Source: Spinacia oleracea (lineage: Eukaryota > Streptophyta > Magnoliopsida > Caryophyllales > Amaranthaceae). From it: a stretch of 64,000 nt of DNA. A program made the position numbers and the translations under genes. Below are positions 1 to 10,910 of this stretch, piece by piece (position 1 is the stretch's first letter; every line of letters starts with the position of its first letter). The stretch spans positions 6,063,143 through 6,127,142 of the forward strand of contig NC_079491.1 of NCBI RefSeq assembly GCF_020520425.1, written 5' to 3'. The notes under the pieces were generated by a model. The model had not been told where the DNA came from. It ran no database searches and saw only the letters and a list, made by a program, of their open reading frames with translations.

Positions 1-466
1 CCGGTCCTAACCCGGCCCGATGAACTGGTCTAGTCCCTACTATTGAAGTATTGATGTAGTAGCTATGGTCTATGGAGATACTAACCATAGTAAAGCAAAG
101 AGTTGATCTTATCATAGGTAAAAAGACGTCTCAAGTTGATAAAGCTTGGTTTGCATCCATAGAAAAAAAAATACTAAAAAGTTAGGTACTTGTGTTTTAT
201 TGTACGACTTCGGCCCCTGTTTTGCTGTAACTCTGTAAGCATTGAAGTTGGGGGTCCTTCTTAAAAGGTTTGTCCCCACTCTTAAATTCTTAATTGGTTG
301 TATCACGTACGAATGTATGATTGATGTTGCCAATAATTTTACTTATTTACCCAAAAAAATAAAACATGTATTATGTATCTCTATTATGTAAAGAGGGATG
401 GTTATTTTCGTAACAACACTTTTGGTATTCCCAAGAAAAAGACTAAACTACACCAATTTTATCTTA

Positions 467-783
467 CTCCCTCCGTCCCAAAATTAAGTGCCTGTTTTCC
501 ATTTTGGGTGTCCTAAAATGTTGTGCCTGTTTTCCATTTTGGGTGTCCCAAAATGTGGTCCAATATTTAATATTTGTACCTAGAAAATAGTGTGATCCTA
601 TCATTAATGTTTCTATCATGAAAATGTGGTCCTATAATATAATATTTTTTGTCTTTTTGTTTAAAAAATAAAATAAATTGTACTTAAAGTACAATAACAT
701 TAATAGTTCATCATGTTATTTTTCAAGTTTCTTAATCCCCGTGAAAAAGGTCAAACAAGCACTATATTGTGGGACAGAGGGAG
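467..783. mobile_element. Stowaway-like MITE
   Basis: 317 bp with terminal inverted repeats CTCCCTCCGTCCC / GGGACAGAGGGAG flanked by TA target duplications (465-466 and 784-785), as in the Tc1/mariner-derived Stowaway group. The left part holds an imperfect direct duplication of about 35 bp (around 488-555). No coding capacity. Confidence 0.85.
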
Positions 784-875
784 TACAATTTAATTGAATT
801 CTAAATTTGATAATTTAGTGACTTCAGTAACAAATTAGGAAACCCATATGGGTCATAATGGTGGAAGATAAATAT

Positions 876-1130
876 ATGTCGGTTAAGATAAGTCATACAC
901 AATCAAATCATGGTCAATAATAATTGTAATTTCATTGATTGACAAAGCCAAAGAAAATTGATTTGTCTTATTAGCTTCTGTATATATTGTGTGATCTTTA
1001 TTCTTATCCTTATTTGTATAGATTGTAATCAAGTAGTAGCAATTATGCTCATGTATCAATATATATTTAAATGCTCTCCTTTCAATGAAATACTTAAGCT
1101 TCTCTAAATGGTAGCAAGAGCTATTGATCT
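876..1130 (+). mobile_element. Possible copia-type LTR remnant with primer-binding site
   Basis: The stretch ends in TGGTAGCAAGAGC (1109-1121), which resembles the initiator-Met tRNA primer-binding site TGGTATCAGAGC typical of plant Ty1/copia elements. It is preceded by AT-rich LTR-like sequence. No internal coding region follows. Broken fossil; boundaries uncertain. Confidence 0.3.
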
Positions 1131-1594
1131 CTATTTTTTCCTCTTCTTCTATCTCTTGTCATCATGAATCAATCTGTTGATCGAGCATATTTAAATGATA
1201 CTTCATATATGTTAACTTTGTTTGAGTCAAGTGATCAAATTGATTAAAGCTTCTCTATTTTATATTATATGTTTAAGATTTTGATTTCTTGTCATGTAAA
1301 GGTATGAGTTACACAGTTACACTATTTAGATTGCAAGATTGATGTATTGTATGCTCCCACTGTTTTAAAATATGAACTTTGCGTATAATTTTTTAGTGTC
1401 TAATATTCGTTTCGGTTAATTATAATAACACAATTTTAAATTTTTATATATTTCGCATACATCGCATGCTTATAAGACTAGTAAAATACACGTTAAAAGC
1501 CCAAACTATCTTATTTTCATTTATTTACCGAAATTATTACTCGTACATAGCATGTTGCATGCTAATTGTGATTTCTGGATAATAATATCAATAG

Positions 1595-4299
1595 ATGTTG
1601 ACGAGTGCATGGGGGCACATGATTGTGACAAGCCAACATATTGTATCAACATTGATGGAGGTCATTATTGTAAATGTCCGAAAGGCTATCACGGGAAAGG
1701 CACCAAAACTGACCCTTGCATTTCCAGTAGAAAGGCTTGGCTAACACCAGTCTTGGCCAGTGCAGGTAACTACATATTCAAAATGCACATATTTTATTTC
1801 TCATAGTAATATTACTATTTTACTATCTCCGTTTTAAAAATATATTTACTCCTACTATTTGCACGGATTCCGGTACAATGTTTGATCTTTAATATATCCA
1901 ATTCTGTATGGTAAAAATTACAAAAAAGTTGATATTTATAAAATACCTTTTGAGACGAATCTAACAAGATATCTCGTGATAATTTTTGATAGATATAATA
2001 GTGATAATTTATTGTCAAAGTTTTGATTGTTTAACACAATTTTCAAAGCGTAAAGAACTTAATGAAATGGAGGTAGTACTTGAAAGTATTTTACACTCTA
2101 TTTTATTCCGTTTTTACTCTCATTTGACCCACCGTAACTTAATTACTCACTCACAATACTTTAATATTAATTTTCATCCACTCACAGTTTGGACAATTTA
2201 TAGTCACTCATGTTCTATTTGTTACCCCACCATCACATGTTCACCACAATTCAACGTAAAGATCATTTAGGAACGGATGTGGTATTATACAGAGTACTTG
2301 TTAGAAATAATGCCCTGTTCTTTTTTACTACGAAGTACTCTGTACTTGTTTTTAGAGTTTCAACTCAGTTTGATTTATTTCAGTTCATTTAAAAAAAATT
2401 AGGTCTAATAAGTAATAAGTAAGATTAATTCAATTTCACACCATGACTAAGTTAAGTTAAATTCAGTATAGTTCTGTTCAAATCCTGTAATTTCAATTCA
2501 ATTCTAACACTATAAATAAAGTAAAACGTTGTAATTTCTAAACAAAGTAACTTGCTAACCATTTTTATGGCTTAATTCTCATCGTGTAGGTGTTGGTGGC
2601 ATAATCGTTGTTATCTTTTTGGTTTCCTTTTGGTTTTATTTGCAACATGGGAATATGAAGCTTCAAAAGATGAGGGAAACATTCTTTCTTCAAAATGGTG
2701 GTCATTTGTTACAACAAAAGCTTTCACGACGTGACGTGTCAGTAGGCTATACAGTTCAAATGTTTGCAATTGAAGAACTTAAGAAGGCAACTAATAACTA
2801 TAGCGAGAATAGCATAATTGGTCGAGGTGGTTTTGGGATGGTTTACAAAGGAATATTACCAAACAACCAAGTAGTTGCAATCAAAAGGTCCCTCAAAGTA
2901 AACTCGACCCAAGTTGAGCAATTTGTCAATGAAGTAATTGCATTGTCTCAGATAAACAATAAGAATGTGGTGAAGCTCTTAGGTTGTTGTTTGGAGATGG
3001 AGGTGCCTTTGCTCGTTTATGAGTACATAAGGAATGGTACATTGTATGACCATTTGCACGATCAACAAAAGGTATGTTCAGGGGTGAGGAAAAAGTCAGG
3101 GTACTCTAAATCGGAATCGGAACCTGTTAGGAATACAGTTCCCGAATTGGAACATGTTGTGCACGTTCCGGTTCCGATTAACAAATTAATTTGGGAACCC
3201 GTTGCAACATGTTTCGGTTTCGATTCTCAATTTTGACACTATTCTAACATGGAGTACCCAAAATAAGGAATCAGACCCTATAAAAATGCTTCATATGCCC
3301 AAAATATAAAACAATTCATGCTAATTTTTGGAAAATATGAATATAGAATTACAGATTAAGCCCAAACTATAAAACAATCAAAGCCCAAACTATAGAGTAG
3401 TTAGTTTTTCAATAAATATCAATAATTTATTTAAATTTTTAAAATGGCAGGGTACCTTGAATCGGAACCTGTTACAGGTTCCGATTTAGCTTTTCATTTT
3501 CAGGAATAGGTTCTGCTTCCCATTCCTGGAATTTTAACAGGGTATTTGTTGTGCTCACCACTAGGTACGTCTTCTAACATGGGATGTTCGTTTGAGGATA
3601 GCAGCTGAAGTTGCCGAGGTCTTATCATATTTGCACACTACAATTACAATACCGATAATTCACAGGGATATAAAATCAATGAACATACTTTTGGATGAGA
3701 ATTACATCGCAAAAGTTTCTGATTTCGGTGCTTCAAAGCTAGTACCAGAAAATGAAGATCAGTTAACAACAATGGTTCAAGGAACATGTGGTTATCTTGA
3801 TCCTGAATACATGCAAACTGGTGAACTAACTGAAAAAAGCGATGTTTATAGCTTTGGTGTTGTTCTTGTTGAGCTACTAACTGGACAGAAGGCAATTTCT
3901 TTTGATAAGGCAGAGGAAGAAAGATGTCTTGTCATTTACTTTCTTCGGAAGTTAAAGGAAGATTGCTTGTTTACGATTCTTGATGAGAATGTACTGAGTG
4001 AAGGAGATATCGAATTGCAAATTAAGGAAGTTGCAAATGTTGCACGAAAGTGCTTAAAAGTGAAAGGTGAAGATCGTCCTACTATGAAACAAGTTGCAAG
4101 AGAATTGGATGATATTACTGGACTTTGTTCACATCCATTGTCGAAGAAAAGAGTTGTTCTTGAAGATCAAGAAGAGAGTGAATATTTGCTTGGTGAGACT
4201 TTGGGTGACAACAATAGCTACAGCAACAGTGTTGCTGGTGGCTCTTCGAGTAGCCAGAGTAGAGTTGTCCAGTTGGTGCCTTTAAGTGATGGGAGATAA
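1595..4299 (+). CDS. Wall-associated receptor-like kinase (WAK), 3' exons
   Basis: Three exons fit one reading frame: 1595-1765, 2590-3071 and 3565-4299, with GT-AG junctions and matching phases (1-1, then 0). Exon one encodes a calcium-binding EGF-like module (DVDEC start, six cysteines). The second starts with a hydrophobic transmembrane stretch (GGIIVVIFLVSFWFY), then a basic juxtamembrane segment and the kinase N-lobe with GRGGFGMVYKG and the VAIK lysine. The third carries HRDIKSMNILLDE (catalytic loop), DFGASKL and GTCGYLDPEY, then a Ser-rich tail. All kinase catalytic residues are present, so the kinase looks active. WAKs sit in the plasma membrane and link pectin or oligogalacturonide sensing to cytoplasmic signalling. 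The extracellular GUB_WAK exon is not visible. Intron 3072-3564 holds foreign-looking repeats. It could be intact with a distant first exon, or 5'-truncated. Confidence 0.85.
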
Positions 4300-4390
4300 T
4301 TAATCATATTGATCTATCATTATGTGCTTCGTCTATGTTTAAGCTATGATTACATTATTCATTATTAATGATTGTTCTGGTTCTGTATAT

Positions 4391-4506
4391 TTTCTTTTTG
4401 GTGCAAATGAGCTATAATGACGGGGATGAGAAATTGAGAATCGATCCCAAGATCACCCGAAACCGGGAGAGAAGCTCTAACCAATTGAGTTATCTCTCAT
4501 TCTCTT
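4391..4506 (-). mobile_element. SINE (tRNA-derived)
   Basis: Read on the minus strand it has an A-box-like AACTCAATTGGTTAGAGC, a B-box-like GGGATCGATTC and an A-rich end. It is flanked by 13-bp direct repeats TGGTTCTGTATAT (4378-4390 and 4507-4519), the expected target-site duplication. It lies about 90 bp past the kinase stop codon, probably in its 3'UTR or terminator region. Confidence 0.75.
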
Positions 4507-5030
4507 TGGTTCTGTATATATGATCGATGTAATTATTGTGGTTTTTTAGATAACTATATTAGACCCCGTGTACGCATGAATATTTTAAATTTATTATTTG
4601 ACCATTTTTATAAAAGGTTTGAGTAACAAATTATTTTTTTCAAAAAAATAAAGTAGTACCGAATATAAAAGATCTTGGCAGATTTGCAGAAGATAAATAA
4701 AGTTAGGATATATTTCACAAATATTAATTTTAGAGAAATAAAATAACAGTGAAAACTAATACTAAAAATAAAATAGATAGGGACTGATACAATTTTAATC
4801 AAATATACTGAATCTTTTCCATAAAAAAATATAGAATAAGTAAATGAATAAAAAGAGCAAAGTGTTTAGGCGGGAAAAAATTTCACCAGGAATTGACAGG
4901 TGTCATTCCTGATGCCTGTTTTAGTATATAGCAAAGCAATAGATTGGATGCAAGCTTGATTTCAGTCAAAGTCGAATCTATTTTACAAAGGTAACACACT
5001 TATGTGCAGCTTCAACATCTGATTGAGCGG

Positions 5031-5170
5031 TGGATGCCAAGTTGTCAACTAGCTTGGTTGGTAAAGTTTTGAGGGATGGTAGTGTGGTATTCAAGACCTG
5101 GGATCGAATATTGTCTATATCATTTGTCGTCTTGCCTTTTGTGGCTCTCTCTACACCGAAAAAAAAATGT
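5031..5170 (+). mobile_element. SINE (tRNA-derived)
   Basis: Contains an A-box-like CTAGCTTGGTTGGTAAAG and B-box-like CTGGGATCGAAT, then a short A run at the 3' end. Flanked by 8-bp direct repeats TTGAGCGG (5023-5030 and 5171-5178). Sequence differs from the SINE at 4391, so it is a different family or an old copy. Confidence 0.7.
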
Positions 5171-5649
5171 TTGAGCGGACTAAAACCAGTTGGCTACAAT
5201 GGTGCTAGGAACCGGGGATGTTTGGATCGTATATACGGAGTATATGTGAATTAACTGAAATGAGTGAGGATATCTTCAATTACATAATAAAAATTGTAAC
5301 ATTAGATATTGGGGGTTTTTAAACGACGTCCTAATCCGCTAAAACCGCCCTCATTTTAATGATAAAAATACAATACTACCCCTCCCTCCCCTTCCCCTCT
5401 CACCTCAGCAGCTCAGCTCTTCCACCCTTACTCCGTCAATCACCACCTTTGCAACACCGCACCACACCTCAATCATCACCACTGCTGGGCCCCTGGTCCC
5501 GCGCCGCCGTCAGAGGCTCCGCCCCTGCTCCAGCGGCCTGCCGTAGCGCCGCTGCTCCACCCACTCAAACAACGAGCCGCTGCCGCTGATGCTCCACCCA
5601 CCGGACGTCGCTGTCGCTGCTGCTCAACCAACCAAACGTCGTTGTGGTT

Positions 5650-5731
5650 CCCTCCCCTTCCCCGCTGCTGCTCCCTCCCCTGCCCCCGCTGCTGCTCCCT
5701 CCCCTTCCCCCGCTGCTGCTCCCTCCCCTTC
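5650..5731 (+). repeat. About 24-bp tandem repeat, three units
   Basis: Three near-identical units of about 24 bp, each ending in the block CGCTGCTGCT preceded by CCCTCCCC, inside the MULE at 5311. It creates long proline/alanine-rich open frames on both strands that I do not consider genes. Confidence 0.8.
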
Positions 5732-5823
5732 GTCGAAGAGATCGAAAATGGTGCTGCCGTCCAACCCCCGCCTGCGTCGCGGCTGCGAGTGGTAAGTATT
5801 TAATTTTTTTTTTTAATTCCATG

Positions 5824-5980
5824 TGCCGCCCAAAAATGGCGAGAAGGGCCATGGTTGTGTCGCCCTTGAAAAGTGGTGGCGACCATGGTTTAACCGCAGA
5901 TCTTGGGCGGATAAACCATGGCCGCCACCGCTTTTCAAGGGCGGCACAACCATGGCCCTTCTCTCCATTTCTGGGCGGCA
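5824..5980. repeat. Large inverted repeat (hairpin-forming)
   Basis: Arms 5824-5892 and 5912-5980 (about 69 bp each) are near-perfect reverse complements, beginning TGCCGCCC and ending GGGCGGCA, with a 19-bp spacer. Transcription would give a strong stem-loop. It lies in the centre of the MULE element. Confidence 0.85.
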
Positions 5981-6622
5981 TTCTCTATTTTTTTAATTTT
6001 TTTTAAAATTTTTTATTACTATTTGCATTTATAAAAAAAAAAATTAGCAGCTAATTTTATTTCGTAAAACATCTAAATATTTTAACAGATTTTTAAATTT
6101 TTCATTATTTTTAAAGAATTCAAAATTAAATAAAATGGAATTTATATAAATTTTACGATTTTTTTTTTTTTTTTAATATGAACCCAACGGTGGTGCGTGG
6201 TGGTGTGTGGTGGTGCTGATGGTGTGTGGTGGTAACTGGTAAGTAACAGGTGGTGTTCGTGAGATGGTGAAAGAGGTGGTGGTGATCGTGAAATGGTGAA
6301 GGAGGTGAAGGAGATTTTATAAGGGCACAAATGTCCTTTCATGTAAAATACGTGGGCGTTTTTAGCGGATGAGGACGTCGAATAGCGATACACTAGATAT
6401 TTTGAAACTAAACAATACAATTAAAATACAAAATTTGTCTTTACTGGTTAGTGATAAATACAAAATAAAAAATATACACTATTCCATACCCAAATAGATT
6501 GTGAGAGGTCCTAAACAAATTTTTTTTCCCAAAAACAATATCTTAAACGCAAAAACACTAAAAGACAGAAAATGATGGCATGTGTAAAAAACTTCAAAAA
6601 TAGGGGAAAAAGTACAAAAAAG

Positions 6623-6695
6623 CACGCTCGGTGGGACTCGAACCCACAATCCTTTGATTAGAAGTCAAATGCCTTATCCATTAGGCCACGAGCGC
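6623..6695 (-). tRNA. tRNA-Arg (UCU)
   Basis: 73 nt on the minus strand folds into a full cloverleaf. The acceptor stem starts GCGCTCG and pairs with CGAGCGT. D-arm A-box is TGGCCTAATGG, anticodon loop CTTCTAA (anticodon TCT, decoding AGA), T-arm B-box GGTTCGAGTCC, discriminator G. No intron; CCA is not encoded, as expected for a nuclear gene. A T run (minus strand, around 6615-6620) directly downstream is a Pol III terminator. Looks functional. Confidence 0.93.
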
Positions 6696-7151
6696 TTGAT
6701 GTTAACATTTCATCTTTAATTTTACTTATCCAAATATCTTGACTGAATAAAGTAGAATCTACACTACTCCGTATATTTAATCATTGCAGTTGGGGACTTG
6801 GGGTTGATCCAGTTAATTAGTTGCTTAGATTTCATCCATATTATATTGAACCAACTAATTAAAATAGAAAAAATAGAACCCAGAAATTCGGGTGATTCTA
6901 TATCCCTTATTGACTTGATGAAGAAGAAGAAAATTTGTGGACGTACATTTGTTCTTTGAAAAAAATATTGTAGATTTTCATATTATCATTTAAAAAAAAA
7001 ATACTTTATTTGATTTACGATAGATACATCGCTTTTACACTATAACACACTATATTTGACGATATTTTACTATCTATACATATAAATTTTATTATGTTGA
7101 TTGTACGTTGTTGGTTTAATCTCAATACATGTTTTCGTAATACTCTTGTGA

Positions 7152-7245
7152 ACAGGAAGGTCCGGGCATCAGATCGATCAGCTAGACAAGCTAACTCAAA
7201 CCTTCTCACCAAATTTGGTTGTCATGTTCAATTCTTTCGGAAGTG
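7152..7245 (+). mobile_element. LINE ORF2 fragment (post-RT region)
   Basis: Weak relic of the segment that in copy 2 (26464-26700) still translates as GGLDIRSVRQANSNLLTKL, a motif found downstream of the reverse transcriptase in plant L1 ORF2. Here the frame is degraded. It was present before the segmental duplication. Confidence 0.5.
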
Positions 7246-7946
7246 AACACCTTACGATCGAGAATTGCAATTGTCAAATATATATCTCAGATGTGTGGTA
7301 TATGGAATTACCTACAACAAGTCAACAACTAATGATTTAAGTTTAGCAAAAATAATTAAAGTTCATCATATTAAGATTAATAGAACATGGCCTTACAAAG
7401 GGAAGTAACCCTAGAAAGTATAATAAAGTGCAACATAATTAGTTTCGTAATAACAACTGATAATATAAATTAATAATTATCTAGAATAACAACTTAATTA
7501 ATTAACTAATCAAGAAGATAAGAAACCAACAACTATTTTGTCTTAGTAAAACCGATTATTCCAACGTAGACTTGTCTCCAACAACTATATGGAGTATATC
7601 AGAACATTCAATCGATCGACCAATGATGTCTTAGTTTATTAATTAAAATCGAGGACATATTACGAAATGTTTGTAATTTATATCGTATTTGCATTCATCG
7701 TGGCATCGGACATACATAATTCGAGCCACGTGCAAATTTCACTATTGAAATTAAGAAGTTGTGACGTCAATACTAATATAAAACACATAATTAGTCAAGG
7801 GGTTAAGTATTTTTAGACATTTTGGCAAAATAAATTGAAGTTAAATCCATTTTTAGACCAAAAATTAAAAGAAAAGGTCTAGTAATGACCGCGTTCCCTT
7901 TTTTTGACTTGGACGTAGACCGTGATAATTTCCGGTCCATTGTCCA

Positions 7947-7952
7947 TATAAA
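7947..7952 (+). promoter_or_regulatory. TATA box of secreted protein gene, copy 1
   Basis: TATAAA 57 bp before the ATG at 8004, conserved at the same place in copy 2. A TTGACTTGGACGTAG block just upstream (W-box-like TTGAC core) is also conserved. Confidence 0.6.
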
Positions 7953-8003
7953 TTCTACACCGTACGTACTTTTGAATTTCATTGGTTATCCAGGTTTGTA
8001 AAG

Positions 8004-8734
8004 ATGCAGAAATTACAATCAAGTTTTGCTGTAAAAGCTTTTGTAATAATCTTATTTTTACTAGCCAACTTTGCACCAGATTTTACACTAGCTAGATCTA
8101 CCAACGGTACATTTTTTTTTTTCCCCTGATGGTTTTCATCCGAAAATGATTTTGGCACACAATTGTGAGATCGACATGGTTTTATGTGCTTTACTCACAA
8201 GGTGTTGTGCCAAAATCAATTTTTGATGTGCCAAAATCAGTTTCCTTTTTATTCTCATTGTCGGTATTATTAATTTTTTACACTAATTATTCAATTTTCT
8301 TTGTTTTTCTCTCTATCTTGATCAATATATAGTAATTGGCTTGCAAGAAGCAACTCCGCCGCCACCACCTCCAGGTCCACCACCACCAGAATTTACACTA
8401 CATACTAACGGTATAATGCTTAATAATTCCCTTAAACTTTTCATTCACATACATTATTGCTCATGTTTTAGTCTTATTACGCGTACTTATTAATTATCAT
8501 GATCATGTTTATCTTAAAATTAAAGTTGGCTCGCAAGAAGCATCACCATGGTTCTCTTCCACCTATTACAAGGTAAGTTATGGTAACATACTAGCAGAGG
8601 AGAGACCAAGAAATAGAAGAACAAGACCAGTAACTCCGCCACCACCGACACAGGCTGTTGCGAATCGTCAAATCTTGCCACCAACAACATTTGTACCTTC
8701 ACCACTTCCGCCTCCACCTCTACCTCCAACATAG
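8004..8734 (+). CDS. Small secreted proline-rich protein, copy 1
   Basis: Three exons, 8004-8106, 8333-8410 and 8526-8734, all joined at phase 1, give 129 residues. I do not recognise the family. Residues 1 to about 31 form a signal peptide (hydrophobic VIILFLLANF core, likely cut after TLA). Exon two is short and proline-rich (six consecutive Pro, then GPPPPEFTL). Exon three gives a polar, Tyr/Arg-rich part (YYKVSYGNILAEE, RNRRTR) and a Pro-rich C-terminus. No cysteines, so it is not a disulfide-type peptide. Exons look self-similar: exons two and three both open with GLQEA/GSQEA, and exons one and two both close with FTL...TNG. Likely cell-wall or apoplastic; a peptide-hormone precursor is possible but unproven. 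The copy at 27938 keeps the same exons and frame, which argues for a real gene. Confidence 0.72.
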
Positions 8735-8937
8735 AAGAAACGGGGAATGCCACCCCCTCCTTTTTCCTACTAACTACGTCATCTTTTAACTGATCTGATC
8801 TGATCTGATCTGATCAAGAGAAGTTAATGGGTTTAATTTAATTTATTGCTTTGGCACAATCACATATTCACATGTTTACATAGATTACAATTGAGATATT
8901 GACGTCCAATTATTCTAGCATTGTATACTACGTAGTA

Positions 8938-9194
8938 CTTCTTCCGTTCTTATTTACATGACGCAATTGGGTTTATGACACTATTCACACAAGCTCATTT
9001 GACTTCCTTTTGTGATTTATACTTAAGAAAAAACATAGTCGTGTAGGATCTTATTCGATTCGTCTCAATAAATATTTTTTAAATATGAACTTTTATAATT
9101 TTTTCTTATCCACAATTGAAGATATTAATGTTTGAAATCATGCATTGGCAAATATGCCTAAATAATTTTGTCATTTAAAAAAGAACAGAGGAAG
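8938..9194. mobile_element. Stowaway-like MITE
   Basis: 257 bp, ends CTTCTTCCGTTCTTATTTAC / GAACAGAGGAAG, TA target duplications on both sides (8936-8937, 9195-9196). A second copy of identical length is at 62420-62676. Absent from the matching position of segmental copy 2. Confidence 0.85.
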
Positions 9195-9212
9195 TATCAT
9201 TCTTTGTTTTTT

Positions 9213-10810
9213 CGGTTTTTTCATGAAATGCCCCCGAGGTTTGCAAAAACGCACCAAATACCCTCGTGTCTTTCGAATCACATAATATACCCCTATTTTT
9301 GCCTAAGTTTGCACCAAATACCCCTAATCCGACCTTCCGTTAGTCCTCCGTTAAGTCATGTTTATAATTCACAGAATGCCCCTATTTTTAAACTTATTGC
9401 ACAATATACACCTATTTGTAAACTAAGTTGCACTAAATATCCAAACTGCTTTTTTTTTTCCTTTTCTCTCCATCCCTTCCTTCTCTTTTCCTGATCCATC
9501 TTCTCCGGTGCACTCCATTGTTCTACAACCGCCAACATAAGAATCAACGTGCAAACAATCAAATTCGAAAAATCAATTACTTCCATTCACACTAATCGCC
9601 CACAAATTGGACTGAGATTGGAGAAACAAGAAGGGCGGACCCAGAGAAGAACATACAGGATTGAGCTACTTAAAACACAAAGGCTGCAAGAATTAAACCA
9701 CTTTATCAAAGATATTCAGATCAACAACACTTACAACAACATTTACAGAGAATTCCTTAACTAAGTGCTTCATACTATCTTAGTAGTAAGTCAGAAACCT
9801 TAGAATTAGAATTCGATTCTGGAAATCCACCACCATAAATCCATAATCAATGTCTGCTTCTACATTGACTCCCAATTTTCTTCAAACAGTCTCCACTCAA
9901 TTTTACTCACTCTCCCAATTCCGAATTCCCAACACCCTCAACTTCTCGAATTTCATTCAATTGCAAATCAAAATACCCAATTTCGTCAAAATCAGCTACA
10001 ATTCTAACCCTAAATGCAGCACTTTTTGACCATTTTGTGCTTCAAATTGCAGAAACTTTTGAAGACTCTCTCTCCTCTTCATCTTCTTCAACTCCCTTAC
10101 CTTTGCAGAAACTAAGGGATTCGTCCTCCGAATCCCTTCTTTCTCTATTGCTCGTTGCACTTGAGTGGGTCAATGAATCGACGGTGCAACCGAGGATGTT
10201 GAACCCTGGGCCGAGATCGGCCTCCGCCGGCGACCAGAGAACGGAAATCGGACGCCGTCGGCTATCAGAGAGCAGGAGGAAGAACAACTTCGTTTTTTGC
10301 ACCGCCGCGAAACTTCCGCACCACCGGAGAATCGACAACCTTCCCAATGCGGCCACCGGAGAACGACCACCCTCCGCGAAGCCAAGTCGACCACCATCAA
10401 CATCTGATTTAAGTGATCCTCCGGATCACTGTCGGCGACCAGAGATCGGCCTCCGCCGGCGACCAGAGAGCGGAGATCGGACGTCGCCGGCGACCAGAGA
10501 GCAGGAGGATCTACCCAGAATTACTGGGTTTCGAGTAGGTTGAAGCTTGAAGAACAGGGGAGAGGCGAGAGAAATAGAAGAATATGAGATTTTTTTTTTG
10601 AGTTTCTGTCAAAGGGAAGGTAAGTAAATGGGGTCATAACACAATTAAGGGCAAAATAGTAAAACTCCACTAACGGTAGACTAACGCCGTTAACTGTTAG
10701 GTGCATCTCATGAACAATACGGATAAATAGGGGTATATTATGTTAATCGAAACACGCGAGGGTATTTGGTGCGTTTTTGTAAACCTCGGGGGTATTTCAT
10801 GAAAAAACCG
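9213..10810. mobile_element. Pack-MULE (Mutator-like, gene-carrying)
   Basis: 1598 bp with terminal inverted repeats of about 90 bp starting CGGTTTTTTCATGAAAT, flanked by 9-bp duplications TTGTTTTTT (9204-9212, 10811-10819). Segmental copy 2 has the uninterrupted target near 28870-28890. There is no transposase. The interior carries coding-like sequence: a SUFD/ABCI7-like piece (9850 to about 10160), then a GC-rich part (about 10190-10540) with internal direct repeats (AGATCGGCCTCCGCCGGCG at 10214 and 10442). This matches the Pack-MULE pattern of captured gene fragments between long TIRs. Confidence 0.85.
9850..10160 (+). pseudogene. Captured fragment resembling SUFD / ABCI7 (plastid Fe-S scaffold)
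   Basis: A start codon at 9850 opens a Ser/Phe/Asn-rich stretch like a plastid transit peptide. In another frame the sequence then reads AALFDHFVLQIAETFEDSL and, after Ser repeats, LPLQKLRDSSSESLLSL. From memory this resembles the N-terminus of mature plant SUFD (ABCI7), a subunit of the plastid SufBCD Fe-S scaffold complex. A frame change separates the transit-like and mature parts, and the similarity stops after about 50 residues, so it cannot make SUFD. It lies inside the Pack-MULE, which explains its isolation. A fusion with the downstream GC-rich frame (to about 10543) is open, but I see no evidence that it is used. Confidence 0.55.
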
Positions 10811-10910
10811 TTGTTTTTTTTATTAGTTGTTAAGTTTCTTTAATTAGTCACTCTTGTTAATGCAATAAAAATGCTATTTTTTTCTACCTAAAAATAAAAA
10901 TAAAATGTTA

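Larger units (their letters stand above)
1..1594. other. Non-coding flank / upstream intron
   Basis: AT-rich sequence with no convincing exon apart from the MITE and LTR remnant listed separately. The kinase gene that follows enters at an EGF exon with a phase-1 acceptor, so its first exon (usually the GUB_WAK extracellular domain) must lie upstream of this window or be lost. I found no galacturonan-binding-like coding sequence here. Confidence 0.5.
5311..6393. mobile_element. Non-autonomous Mutator-like (MULE) foldback element
   Basis: The ends share an inverted motif containing GACGTCCTNATCCGCTAAAA (left 5325-5344, right reversed near 6357-6378). They are flanked by TTAGATATT (5302-5310) and CTAGATATT (6393-6401), a roughly 9-bp target duplication as made by Mutator-type transposases. 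The interior holds a GC-rich pyrimidine tract with tandem repeats, a large inverted repeat (5824-5980) and a GT-rich tract (6180-6330). No transposase. Open frames inside are by-products of base composition. Confidence 0.7.
6785..10890 (+). repeat. Segmental duplication, copy 1
   Basis: Homologous in direct orientation to 25950-29070. Shared landmarks in order: a GGGGTTGATCCAGT-type left edge, a LINE-derived fragment, the secreted proline-rich protein gene with its TATA box, and a right edge around TTAGTTGTTAAGTTTCTTT. Copy 1 has gained a Stowaway MITE (8938-9194) and a Pack-MULE (9213-10810) absent from copy 2. Confidence 0.85.

Noticed and set aside
5359-6006. Overlapping Pro/Ala/Arg-rich open frames on both strands
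   Set aside because: Product of the GC-rich tandem repeats and palindrome of the MULE; frames on both strands are equally open, with no conserved motif.
10037-10543. 168-residue open frame as a novel gene
   Set aside because: It lies inside the Pack-MULE, starts within the SUFD-like fragment and runs into unrelated GC-rich repeats; no promoter or splice evidence.
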